Origin: Streptomyces griseorubiginosus
GTDB lineage: Bacteria; Actinomycetota; Actinomycetes; Streptomycetales; Streptomycetaceae
DNA: 40,286 nucleotides
Assembly: GCF_017614965.1 (NCBI RefSeq)
Contig: NZ_WVUG01000048.1
Location: 1 to 40,286 of the forward strand
Direction of reading: 5' to 3'
In this document: one piece after another, positions 18,484 through 26,432 of the stretch
Numbering within the stretch: the first letter of the stretch is position 1
Layout of the letters: every line of letters starts with the position of its first letter
Notes under the pieces: generated by a model
Database searches by the model: none
Told to the model about the DNA's origin: nothing
The model's input: only the letters and a program-made list of their open reading frames with translations
Position numbers and translations under genes: made by a program

Positions 18484-19668
18484 CTACCCCCTCGCCAACT
18501 CCTTGTCCAGCGGCGTCGGGAAGCGGGGTGTGACCCGGCTCGTCCCCATCCATGCCCGCAACCGCTCCACCTCCGCGGCGATCGCCGCCTTCGCCTCGCG
18601 TCCCACGCCCTTCTCGTCGAGGAGCCGCCACGCGATCTCCCCGTCGGCGCGCTGGGCCCAGCCCCCGACCACCCGGCCGTCCCACCACACCGTCGGCCCT
18701 ACGTTGCCGCTGCGGTCGAACAGCAGGGGCCGCAGTTCCGGCGCCAGATACCAGTCCCGTGCCTGCCAGCCCATCGCCGTCGGATCCAGCGCCGGCAGCA
18801 GTGCCGCCCAGGGCTCCACGGGACCCTCCGGAGCAACGTCGTTCGCGGTGACGTACGCCGGGCCCTCGTCGACCGACACCTCCCGCGCCCCGATCGCCGC
18901 CAGCGCGCGCCGGACGTCGGTGACCTTCCACCCCGTCCACCACTTCAGGTCGGCCTCGGTCGCGGGTCCGCATGAGGCCAGCCAACGCCTCATCAACTCC
19001 GCCTGCGCCCCGGACACGTCGAGCTCCGGATGCGCCGGCGCCACCGCCCAGCGGAACTGGCTCGACGTCCACGAGCCGAGCGGCCGGCCCCGGACCACCT
19101 TGCCCTCGACACCCAGCACCCGCAGCAGCCGGCCCGAGACGGTGTGGACGCCCTCGTAGCTCTTGCCGGCCGCGTACACGAACTGTTCCCGCAACCGCGG
19201 CTCGTCCTGGGCGAGTTCGGTCGCCGTCGCCTGGCCGTGCCGGGCCAGGGCGGCCAGCAGCGACTCCTCGACCTCCTTCAGCCAGGCCGCGTCCGGCGCC
19301 CCCGCGCTCGCCATGTCCTGCACCAGTTTGGCGCGGGCCTTGGCGGCCACGGCGAGGCCGGTCGACGCGTGGACGACCGCGGTGAGGTCGGTGGGGAAGA
19401 CGAACACCGTCTGGCGCATGCCGTGCATCCGCACCAGGGAACGGTCGTCGTACAGCGCCCGCTCCGTCTCGGGCACCGTCCGCGCCGCGTCCGTCAGCCG
19501 CGCGCCCACCGCGAGATACACGGTCGCCGGGTCCGTCCCGTGCAGCGCGACGAGCGAACCGGCGAGGTCCTCCGGGGAGTCGCCCCGCGCCCCCACCGCG
19601 AGCCGATGCCGCACCGCCAGCCGCGCCCGCCGCTCGGTCACCCCGATGTACCGCTCCCCGTCACCCAT
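18484..19668 (-). CDS. winged-helix DNA-binding protein, AlkZ/YcaQ-related (HTH_42 family)
   Basis: A 394-residue protein of the family that includes the DNA glycosylases AlkZ and YcaQ. It begins with an RRARLAVRHRL helix and LVALHGTDPATVYLAVGARL, continues with tandem winged-helix-like segments (KWWTGWKVTDVRRALAAIGA), and has the family beta region LPALDPTAMGWQARDWYL and GPTVWWDGRVVGGW. In AlkZ and YcaQ the catalytic motif is QxQ or QxD near this N-terminal position; here the equivalent stretch reads LHGTD, so glycosylase activity is doubtful or uses other residues. GGAGGG before the ATG supports the start. It may be a repair-related or purely DNA-binding paralogue. Confidence 0.8.
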   Translation of the reverse strand: MGDGERYIGVTERRARLAVRHRLAVGARGDSPEDLAGSLVALHGTDPATVYLAVGARLTDAARTVPETERALYDDRSLVRMHGMRQTVFVFPTDLTAVVHASTGLAVAAKARAKLVQDMASAGAPDAAWLKEVEESLLAALARHGQATATELAQDEPRLREQFVYAAGKSYEGVHTVSGRLLRVLGVEGKVVRGRPLGSWTSSQFRWAVAPAHPELDVSGAQAELMRRWLASCGPATEADLKWWTGWKVTDVRRALAAIGAREVSVDEGPAYVTANDVAPEGPVEPWAALLPALDPTAMGWQARDWYLAPELRPLLFDRSGNVGPTVWWDGRVVGGWAQRADGEIAWRLLDEKGVGREAKAAIAAEVERLRAWMGTSRVTPRFPTPLDKELARG

Positions 19669-19780
19669 GACACCCTCCGCCCGTCACGGCACCCGTGTTC
19701 CCATCTTCGCGGACCCCACTGACAACGCCCCCCGCCGGACTCCGCCGCCGCCCACGGGGACCGGCCTCCGCAGTCGTTCG

Positions 19781-19901
19781 GCCGTCCCGCGGCCGCGCTC
19801 TCCTCGTCCGGCACGGCAGCGCGCGCTGCGCCCGCACCGAGCTCGTGTGCGACGGCGGCGGCCTGGCCGGCCGCGCAGGCGGCGTGCCGAGCCGCGCCTC
19901 G
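19781..19901 (-). pseudogene. truncated fossil copy of the adjacent immunity-protein gene
   Basis: This 121-base stretch repeats 20047-20194 of the neighbouring gene. The first 46 bases are identical. Translated on the minus strand it gives RGAARHAACAAGQAAAV, then AHELGAGA, then ARAAVPDEESAAAGR, against the parent's RGAARHAAYAAGQAAVV and ARAAVPDEESAAAGR. Two in-frame gaps of four and five codons account for the length difference. Neither the N-terminus nor the C-terminus of the parent is present. It fills most of the 271 bases between 19668 and 19940. Confidence 0.75.
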
Positions 19902-19939
19902 TCCGCCCGGGGCAGGCGCCAGCGGGGCGTGGATCGGGC

Positions 19940-20455
19940 TCAGCAGTCGAAGACCGACCAGCAGATGTCGTTGCGCAGGCGCTGGTCGTCGAGCACGAGC
20001 TCCCTGATCGCCTCCGGGAGCCGGTCACGCTGCCACCGGCACTCCAGCCGTCCCGCGGCCGCGCTCTCCTCGTCCGGCACGGCAGCGCGCGCGGCCTTGA
20101 TCGCATAGGCGGCCGCACCGAGCTCGTGCGCGGCGACGTGTGCGACGACCGCCGCCTGGCCGGCCGCGTACGCGGCGTGCCGTGCCGCGCCCCGCAGGTC
20201 TCGAGCGGCTCCCATCGCATGGCCGCCCGCCGCTCGGGCCTCCATCATCCGGACCTCGCCCCGCACCCAGGCGCGGGCATGCTCGATCGCCCGGCGCGGC
20301 CGGGGGTCCTCGGGCCGGGCCGACTCGAAGAGGCCGAGGACGTGCTCCGCGCAGTCAGCCGCCCAGAGGGCGAGGAGACGGTGATCCGCGTCGGTGAGGG
20401 TCCCACCACGGCGGACGGTCACGAAGCGAGGGTCCCTGACCTTCGGGAGGATCAT
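19940..20455 (-). CDS. putative immunity protein (Imm-5-like family)
   Basis: A 171-residue, alanine-rich, all-helical protein. It starts MILPKVRDPRFVTVRRGGTL, with LWAADCAEHVLGLFE in between, and ends LRNDICWSVFDC. I recognise it as the family annotated as putative immunity protein, thought to neutralise polymorphic toxins; this is by recall of the pattern. No toxin gene is adjacent, so it may be an orphan antidote or a domesticated protein. ATG 20455 has GGAAGGAAGG upstream. A decayed partial copy lies immediately downstream. Confidence 0.75.
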   Translation of the reverse strand: MILPKVRDPRFVTVRRGGTLTDADHRLLALWAADCAEHVLGLFESARPEDPRPRRAIEHARAWVRGEVRMMEARAAGGHAMGAARDLRGAARHAAYAAGQAAVVAHVAAHELGAAAYAIKAARAAVPDEESAAAGRLECRWQRDRLPEAIRELVLDDQRLRNDICWSVFDC

Positions 20456-20591
20456 GGATCGGCCTTCCTTCCCGCCCCGCAACCGATGACGCGCATCCGC
20501 GACCGTACCCCCTCCCGTCACCCGATCGCCGTACCCGGCATGCGCTCGCCCCCGTCCCCGCCTTCACTGCGATCAAAGAGGCGGCGCGGCG

Positions 20592-21989
20592 ATGAGCCGA
20601 GGTGGTGGGAGGCGTGATGGGGCGGTACGGGGTTGTGCGGTGGGTCGCGTGAGTTCCCCTGTCGACCGTGCCGAGCAGGGCAAGGCCGCCCGGAAGCGGG
20701 TCTCGCGGTCCGCGCACGCAGGGTGGGTGGCGCCCGTCGACCGGGACGACCCCGTCGCCGTACTGGAACGGCAGGGGCGGGACCGGCTGCCGGAGCTGCT
20801 GCCGATCCGGTACGGGCGGATGGCCGCGTCGCCCTTCGCCTTCCTGCGCGGATCGGCCGCCGTGATGGCCGCCGACCTGGCCTCCCGGCCGCACACCGGG
20901 CTCACCGTGCAGTTGTGCGGTGACGCCCATCTGCTCAACTTCGGGCTGTACGCGTCCCCGGAACGCACGCTGCTCTTCGATCTCAACGACTTCGACGAGA
21001 CGTTCCCCGGCCCCTTCGAGTGGGACGTCGAACGGCTCGCCGCCAGCGTCGTCGTCGCCGGCCGGGAGAACGGCCACACCGAGGACAAGGTGCGCCGCGC
21101 GGCGACGGAGGCGGTCACGTCGTACCGGACCAGCATGCGGCGGCTGGCCGCGCGGGGTGAGCTGGAGGTCTGGTACGAGCGCATCGACGCCGACCGCCTG
21201 CTGCCGCTCGCACGTTCCGCCCGCCGACGCCGCCAGGTCGCCGCCAGCCTCACCCGCGCCCGCCGCCGCACCAGCCTGCAGGCCGTCGGCAAGCTGACCG
21301 AGGTCGTCGACGGCAGGCGGCGCATCGTGCACGACCCGCCGCTGCTGGAACCCGCCGGCGCCTCCGACACGGCCTCCCTGCGCAAGATCTTCAGCGACTA
21401 CCGCTCCACCCTCTCGGAGGAGCGCCGGCTGCTCCTGGACCGCTACCGCTTCGTGGACGCCGCCCGCAAGGTCGTCGGCGTCGGCAGCGTCGGCCTGCGC
21501 TGCTTCGTCGTGCTGCTCGCCGGCCGCGACACCGACGACCCGCTGTTCCTGCAGATCAAGGAAGCCCGCACCTCCGTGCTCGAGGACCATCTGCCCACGG
21601 GCCCGTACGTCCACCCCGGGCACCGCGTGGTCGCCGGGCAACGCCTGTTGCAGGCCGCCAGTGACGTCTTCCTGGGATGGATGAGCGGGCCGCAGGGACG
21701 CGCCTTCTACTGGCGGCAGCTGCGGGACATGAAGGGCTCCGCCGATGTCGCCGGCATGAGCCCCGGCGACCTGCTCGCCTACGCCCGGCTGTGCGGCACC
21801 GCCCTGGCCCGCGCCCACGCCCGCTCCGGCGACCGCGTCGCCATTGCCGCCTACCTCGGCGGCGCCGACACCTTCGACCACGCCGTCGCCGACTTCGCGC
21901 TCGCCTACGCCGACCAGAACACCGCCGACCACGCCGCCCTGGGCGCCGCGATCGCCGCCGGCGTGATCCGGGCGGCACCCGAGGTGTGA
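20592..21989 (+). CDS. DUF2252 family protein
   Basis: A 465-residue (or 446 if it starts at GTG 20649) cytoplasmic protein. DUF2252 features: FAFLRGSAAVMAADLASRP, LCGDAHLLNFG, LFDLNDFDETFPGPFEWDVE and LQIKEARTSVLE, then VVAGQRLLQAASDVFLGW and FYWRQLRDMKGS. The paired motifs GDAHLLNFG and DFDE resemble the catalytic loop and metal site of aminoglycoside-phosphotransferase-like kinases, so an ATP-dependent kinase fold is possible. AGAGG nine bases before ATG 20592 supports that start; 20649 is the alternative. It reads into the CheB gene 22 bases downstream. Confidence 0.82.
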   Translation: MSRGGGRRDGAVRGCAVGRVSSPVDRAEQGKAARKRVSRSAHAGWVAPVDRDDPVAVLERQGRDRLPELLPIRYGRMAASPFAFLRGSAAVMAADLASRPHTGLTVQLCGDAHLLNFGLYASPERTLLFDLNDFDETFPGPFEWDVERLAASVVVAGRENGHTEDKVRRAATEAVTSYRTSMRRLAARGELEVWYERIDADRLLPLARSARRRRQVAASLTRARRRTSLQAVGKLTEVVDGRRRIVHDPPLLEPAGASDTASLRKIFSDYRSTLSEERRLLLDRYRFVDAARKVVGVGSVGLRCFVVLLAGRDTDDPLFLQIKEARTSVLEDHLPTGPYVHPGHRVVAGQRLLQAASDVFLGWMSGPQGRAFYWRQLRDMKGSADVAGMSPGDLLAYARLCGTALARAHARSGDRVAIAAYLGGADTFDHAVADFALAYADQNTADHAALGAAIAAGVIRAAPEV

Positions 21990-21999
21990 CCTGCGGGTC

Positions 22000-22005
22000 T
22001 ACGCT
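22000..22005 (+). promoter_or_regulatory. probable -10 hexamer of a leaderless cheB transcript
   Basis: TACGCT six bases before the GTG at 22012, with no ribosome site between. It matches the TAnnnT-n6/7-start pattern seen at several other genes of the window. Confidence 0.45.
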
Positions 22006-22011
22006 GGCCGG

Positions 22012-22638
22012 GTGCAGCCTTCCGCGAGCCCGTCCGACGGCTTCGAGGTCGTCGCCGTCGCCTCCTCGGCCGGCGGCATCAACGGCCTGATCACCCTGCT
22101 GGGCGGCCTGGACGCCGCTCTGCCGGTGCCGGTGCTGGTCGTCCAGCACCTCGACCCTCGGCATCGCACGGTCATCGCGGACGTCCTGAGCCGCCGCACG
22201 CCGCTGACCGTGAAGCTCGCCGAGGACCACGAGCGGATCCGGGCCGGCTGCGTCTACGTCGCGCCCCCCGACCGGCATCTTCTCGTGCGCGCGGGCGGAC
22301 GGATCGCGCTCACCGACACCGAACTCGTCCACTTCGTCCGTCCCTCCGCCGACCTGCTGTTCGAATCGGTGGCGGGCGCCTACGGACCGCAGGCCATAGC
22401 CTGCGTGCTGACCGGCACCGGACGGGACGGCGCGATGGGCGTGGACGCGGTCAAGTCGCGCGGCGGGACGGTGATCGTGCAGGATCCGGCGACCGCGGAG
22501 TTCAGCGGTATGCCGCAGGCGGCAGTGGGTACGGGCACAGTGGACTTCGTGCTACCTCTGGACGAGATCGCCGCGGTCGTCCGCGGCCTGGTCGAGTCCA
22601 AGAGGCAGTGGCAGGGAAGTGACGGCAGCGATGGTTGA
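22012..22638 (+). CDS. stand-alone CheB-type protein-glutamate methylesterase
   Basis: A 208-residue CheB catalytic domain without a receiver domain. The catalytic triad is visible: Ser19 in VASSAGG, His46 in VVQHLDP and Asp139 in TGTGRDGAMG. Classical CheB removes methyl groups from, or deamidates, chemoreceptors, but Streptomyces do not swim and no receptor gene is nearby, so the substrate must be different. It overlaps the next gene by eight bases (start 22631, stop 22638), so CheB and CheR are made together. Lack of the receiver domain means activity is not gated by CheA-type phosphorylation on this chain. Confidence 0.9.
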   Translation: MQPSASPSDGFEVVAVASSAGGINGLITLLGGLDAALPVPVLVVQHLDPRHRTVIADVLSRRTPLTVKLAEDHERIRAGCVYVAPPDRHLLVRAGGRIALTDTELVHFVRPSADLLFESVAGAYGPQAIACVLTGTGRDGAMGVDAVKSRGGTVIVQDPATAEFSGMPQAAVGTGTVDFVLPLDEIAAVVRGLVESKRQWQGSDGSDG

Positions 22639-24499
22639 CGGACAGCCGGAGATGGAGACCGACGAGGAACTGGAGGATCTTCTCGGTTTCCTCAGGGACG
22701 CGCGCGGCTTCGACTTCACCGGCTACAAACGCTCCTCGCTCGGCCGGCGCATCCGCAAGCGGATGACGGACGCCCAGGTGGCGTCGTACAGCGACTACCG
22801 CGACCGCCTGGAGACCAACCAGGACGAGTTCAACGCGCTGTTCAACACCATCCTGATCAATGTCACCTCCTACTTCCGCGACCCCGAGGCCTGGACCTTC
22901 CTGCAGCGCGAGGTGATGCCGGAGCTGCTCGCGCAGAGCGGCTCCCAGGAGGAGATCCGGGTGTGGAGCGCCGGCTGCTCCAGCGGCGAGGAGGCCTACT
23001 CGCTGGCGATCATGTTCGCCGAGGCGCTGGGCCTTGAGGAGACCCTGGAGCGGGTGAAGATCTACGGCACGGACGTCGACGACGAGGCGCTGCGCGACGC
23101 CCGCTCCGGACTGTACTCGGCCAAGGTCCTCGCCTCGCTGGAACCCGAGCTGCGCGACAAGTACTTCGAGCAGAACGGCGCCCGCTTCAGCTTCCGCCCC
23201 GATCTGCGCCGCCGCGTCATCTTCGGCCGCCACGACATCACCCGCGACGCCCCGATCTCCCGGCTGGACCTGCTGGTGTGCCGCAACACGCTGATGTACT
23301 TCAACGTCGAGGCCCAGACGCAGATCATCGACCGGTTCCACTTCGCGCTGCGCGAGGGCGGCTGTCTCTTCCTCGGCAAGGCGGAGATGCTGCTCAACGA
23401 CGCCGAGCGGTTCGAGGTGATGAGCATGCGCCAGCGGGTCTTCCGGCGGCGCCCCGGCGAGTCCGCGACGCCGTACCAGCCCGCGCCGGTCAAGATCAGG
23501 GCGGGGCTGGGCGGGCAGCTGCACACCGTCGCCCGCAACCGCCAGCTGCGCGACCTCATCCTCGACGCCACCCCGAGCGCCGCCCTGGCCGTGGACTCCA
23601 TGGGCACGGTCGTCCTCGTCAACAGCCAGGCCCGGGTGCAGTTCGGCCTCACCCCGAACGACATCGGGCGGCCCTTCCAGGACCTGGAGATCTCCTACCG
23701 GCCGGTGGAACTGCGGTCCCTGATCGAACAGGCCACCCACGAGCGCCGCACATTGCGCGTCAACGGCGCCGAGCGCCGGGTCGGCGAGGACGTCCAGTAC
23801 TTCGACATCCTCGTCCAGCCGCTGTCCGGTCCCGAGGGCATGACGGTCGCCACCAACATCACCTTCACCGACGTCACCGTCGCCACCCAGCTCAAGTCCG
23901 AGATCAAGCGGGTCCGCGAGGACCTGGAAACGGCGTACGAGGAACTGCAGTCGACCAACGAGGAGTTGGAGACCACCAACGAGGAACTCCAGTCGAGCAT
24001 CGAGGAACTGGAGACCACGAACGAGGAACTGCAGTCGACCAACGAGGAGTTGGAGACCACCAACGAAGAACTCCAGTCCGGCAACGAGGAACTGGAGACC
24101 ATGAACGAGGAGATGCGGGTCCGCACCGAGGAACTGGACGAGGCCCGCGCCTTCCTGGAAGCGGTGCTCACCTCCATCGCGGCCGGAGTCGTCGTCCTCG
24201 ACCAGCAGCTGAAGGTCAAGAGCTGGAACCGCGGGGCCGTGGACCTGTGGGGCCTGCGCCCCGACGAGGTGCTGGACCAGCCCTTCTACGGTCTGGAGTT
24301 CGGGCTGCCCACCGAGAAGCTGCGCGAGACCGTCCAGCAGTGCGTCGAATCCGGCAAGCGAGGGGAGCCGCTGCCGGTGCCCGCGGTCAACCGCCTGGGC
24401 CGCAGAATCACCTGTCAGGTGCAGTGCAGCCCCTTCGACGGCCACAACGGCGGAGTGGTCCTGCTGATGGAGGAGGGCCGCGGCGACGCCCCGGGATGA
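22631..24499 (+). CDS. CheR-type methyltransferase with PAS, coiled-coil and second PAS domain
   Basis: A 622-residue protein. Residues about 10-80 are the CheR N-terminal helical domain (FDFTGYKRSSLGRRIRKRM); about 90-280 are the SAM-dependent methyltransferase (VWSAGCSSGEEAYSLA, VKIYGTDVDD and DLLVCRNTLMYF). A PAS domain at about 295-420 follows (SAALAVDSMGTVVLVNSQAR). About 425-500 is a regular heptad coiled coil built from EELQSTN and EELETTN units, and 505-622 is a second PAS domain. No kinase domain is present, unlike many CheB-CheR-PAS fusions that end in a histidine kinase. ATG 22631 is preferred to GTG 22619. It probably acts with CheB as a reversible glutamate-methylation module. 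Confidence 0.9.
   Translation: MVDGQPEMETDEELEDLLGFLRDARGFDFTGYKRSSLGRRIRKRMTDAQVASYSDYRDRLETNQDEFNALFNTILINVTSYFRDPEAWTFLQREVMPELLAQSGSQEEIRVWSAGCSSGEEAYSLAIMFAEALGLEETLERVKIYGTDVDDEALRDARSGLYSAKVLASLEPELRDKYFEQNGARFSFRPDLRRRVIFGRHDITRDAPISRLDLLVCRNTLMYFNVEAQTQIIDRFHFALREGGCLFLGKAEMLLNDAERFEVMSMRQRVFRRRPGESATPYQPAPVKIRAGLGGQLHTVARNRQLRDLILDATPSAALAVDSMGTVVLVNSQARVQFGLTPNDIGRPFQDLEISYRPVELRSLIEQATHERRTLRVNGAERRVGEDVQYFDILVQPLSGPEGMTVATNITFTDVTVATQLKSEIKRVREDLETAYEELQSTNEELETTNEELQSSIEELETTNEELQSTNEELETTNEELQSGNEELETMNEEMRVRTEELDEARAFLEAVLTSIAAGVVVLDQQLKVKSWNRGAVDLWGLRPDEVLDQPFYGLEFGLPTEKLRETVQQCVESGKRGEPLPVPAVNRLGRRITCQVQCSPFDGHNGGVVLLMEEGRGDAPG
23939..24116 (+). repeat. 84-bp internal repeat encoding the coiled-coil linker
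   Basis: The DNA from 23939 recurs at 24023, an 84-base period (28 residues, four heptads), with only few substitutions, and each copy holds two related 42-base halves (ELQ.TNEELET.NE). Such near-identity at the DNA level suggests recent expansion or recombination inside the gene. Confidence 0.85.
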
Positions 24500-24509
24500 C
24501 GGCGGGGCG

Positions 24510-24515
24510 TACGAT
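24510..24515 (+). promoter_or_regulatory. probable -10 hexamer of a leaderless GAF-ANTAR transcript
   Basis: TACGAT seven bases before ATG 24523, with no ribosome site between. It favours 24523 over the ATG at 24496 that overlaps the upstream stop. Confidence 0.45.
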
Positions 24516-24522
24516 TTGCGGT

Positions 24523-25389
24523 ATGGCCACCGAAGGCGGGGCGACGCAGGGCAAGATTTCCGCGGAGCGGAAAGCCGCCGTCGCGCGTGCCCGTTCGGCG
24601 CACGAGACCATCCGCGCGGAGCGGTGCGAGGCCCAGGCCGCCGAGGCGCCCACCGAGGCCCTGCGCGCGGCGCATCTGCGCATGGCCGAACTTCACCGGT
24701 CGACGGCACACTGCCACCTGACCGCGGCACGCCTCCAGGACGACTACGCGAGCCGGCTCGCCCTGTGGGCCGGACAGCGCGGTACGCCCCGGCCCCGCTT
24801 CATGACCGGGGTCGCCGAGGCCTGCGGCACCAGCAGCGCCGCCCTCACCCTGGTCGGAGCGGACAGCCCGGACGAGCTCACCGTGGCCGCCTCGGACGAA
24901 TCCGCCCGCGCCGCCCAGGAGCTGGAGTTCCTGCTCGGCGAGGGACCGGCCCGGGACGCGACCGTCGAGGTCCGCCCGGTCATGGCGGCCGGCCCGGGGC
25001 TGGCCGTCCGCTGGCCCGGTTACGGTCCCGCGGTGACCGAACTCGGCATCGACGAGGTGGCCGCCGTACCGCTCAGTCTCGCGGGCGTCTGCGTCGGGGC
25101 CCTCGCCGTGTTCGACCCCGCTCCCGGTTTCGTCGGCACGGACTCCTTCACCGAGATCGCCGAGGCGCTCACCCGCTCGATGATCCTCAGCCCGGACGGC
25201 GACGCCGGTCTGTACGGCGCCGCCGAACTGCGCGCCAAGGTGCACCAGGCCGCCGGCATGGTCTCCGTGCAGCTCGAGTGCCCGGTGGCCGACGCGCTGG
25301 AACTGATCAAGGCCCGTGCCTTCGCCGAGGGCGTCTCCGCCCGTTCGGTGGCCGAGCGGGTGCTGGACGGGGAGCTGCGGCTCGGCTGA
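24523..25389 (+). CDS. GAF and ANTAR domain protein
   Basis: A 288-residue sensory antiterminator-type protein. After a basic helical N-terminus (SAERKAAVARARSAHETIRA), a GAF domain occupies about residues 85-215. The ANTAR domain is at about 228-285 (ELRAKVHQAAGMVSVQLECP, then ALELIKARAFAEGVSARSVA). ANTAR domains bind paired hairpins in nascent RNA and prevent termination. Two starts are possible: ATG 24496, giving an ATGA overlap with the CheR stop, and ATG 24523, preceded by a -10-like hexamer. The target RNA is not evident. It sits in line with the CheB-CheR genes and the next GAF-ANTAR gene. Confidence 0.82.
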   Translation: MATEGGATQGKISAERKAAVARARSAHETIRAERCEAQAAEAPTEALRAAHLRMAELHRSTAHCHLTAARLQDDYASRLALWAGQRGTPRPRFMTGVAEACGTSSAALTLVGADSPDELTVAASDESARAAQELEFLLGEGPARDATVEVRPVMAAGPGLAVRWPGYGPAVTELGIDEVAAVPLSLAGVCVGALAVFDPAPGFVGTDSFTEIAEALTRSMILSPDGDAGLYGAAELRAKVHQAAGMVSVQLECPVADALELIKARAFAEGVSARSVAERVLDGELRLG

Positions 25390-25487
25390 GGTGCCGGACG
25401 GGGGGAGTGGGAAGACGTAAAGGCAGCGGAAAGAGCGCGTGTGACCGACAGGGTCGAGGCGAGCGTCCCGGGAGGCGGAGAGAGGTC

Positions 25488-26228
25488 ATGACCAACCCCG
25501 TGTCACAGCAACGGCTGGCGAAGGCGTTCGTCGACCTCGCGGCCGGAGGGGAGTCCTCGGAGCCCTCCGACCCCACCGGTCTCCTGGAGGCCCTCGCGAC
25601 CCACGGCACCGCACTGCTCGGCGACTGCGCCGCGACCGTCGTGTACGTCCCCGACGACCACGCCGCCGCCCAGGTGGCCGCCACCGGCGCCGACCTCGTC
25701 CGGCTGGCCCGGGACGCCGCCGCCTGGGGCGAGGGGCCGGGGCAGCAGGCCCGCCGCACCGGCCACCCGGTGCCGGACACCGAACTCGGCGGGGAGCGGG
25801 CGCGCCGCGACTGGCCGCGCTACACCCCCCGCGCCCTGGAGCTGGGCTACGGCCGGGTCGCCGCCCTGCCCCTGCGCGTCGGCGCCGACACACTGGGTGC
25901 CCTGGTGCTGCTGGGCCGCGGCAGCGCCGCGCTGCGCCCCGAGCTGCTGGAACTGGGCCAGTCCCTCACCGACGTGGCCGGCTGGACCCTGGACCGGGAG
26001 CGGCGCCTGTCCGCGACCCGCGCCCTCGCCGACCAGTTGGGCGAGGCGCTGACCAGCCGCGTCATCATCGAGCAGGCCAAGGGCACGCTGGCCGCCCGCC
26101 TCTCGGTCACCGTCGACGAGGCCTTCCGCCTGCTGCGTGCCCACGCCCGCTCCCACCGCCGCCGCCTCAGCGAGGTGGCCCGCGAGGTGGTCGAGCACCG
26201 CCTGGACCTCCGGTCGCGGCAGCAGTAG
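25488..26228 (+). CDS. second GAF and ANTAR domain protein
   Basis: A 246-residue protein beginning MTNPVSQQRLAKAFVDLAAG. A GAF domain spans about 25-165 (ALLGDCAATVVYVPDDHAA, VAALPLRVGADTLGALVLLG). The ANTAR domain is at about 175-240 (ADQLGEALTSRVIIEQAKGT, then VDEAFRLLRAHARSHRRRLS), with the Ala/Lys-Gly positions typical of RNA-binding ANTAR. The start is supported by GGAG/AGAGG upstream of ATG 25488. It follows the first GAF-ANTAR gene by 98 bases. The two differ clearly in sequence, so they are not a recent duplication. Confidence 0.87.
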   Translation: MTNPVSQQRLAKAFVDLAAGGESSEPSDPTGLLEALATHGTALLGDCAATVVYVPDDHAAAQVAATGADLVRLARDAAAWGEGPGQQARRTGHPVPDTELGGERARRDWPRYTPRALELGYGRVAALPLRVGADTLGALVLLGRGSAALRPELLELGQSLTDVAGWTLDRERRLSATRALADQLGEALTSRVIIEQAKGTLAARLSVTVDEAFRLLRAHARSHRRRLSEVAREVVEHRLDLRSRQQ

Positions 26229-26432
26229 CCGACGAAAAACGGGATGCACGCGCAGTGACGGTCTCCCTACGCTGGACAGGCGTTGCGGAGCCGCTCACCA
26301 CCGCTTGTCCCCGGGCAGGCATCACCCCCCGCTCTCAGGGCTACTCTCTACGCACCGACGGACGGACGCCCTCCCCCAGCGCCCCGTCGGACGTCCAGAT
26401 CGCTCATCGACCCACGCTCACGGAGGCCCGTG

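Noticed and set aside
19684..20220. A 178-codon minus-strand frame covering the fossil copy
   Set aside because: It is in a different frame from both the immunity gene and its copy, and its product is Arg/Gly/Ser-rich.
22502..24730. A long minus-strand frame opposite cheR
   Set aside because: It mirrors the cheR coiled-coil repeats and has no coherent protein features.
20592..26228. A complete chemotaxis operon
   Set aside because: Only CheB and CheR types are present. There is no CheA, CheW, CheY or receptor.
26229..26432. tRNA or other structured RNA in the 204-base gap
   Set aside because: No cloverleaf or T-loop motif is found; only a -10-like TACTCT and the ribosome site of the next gene.
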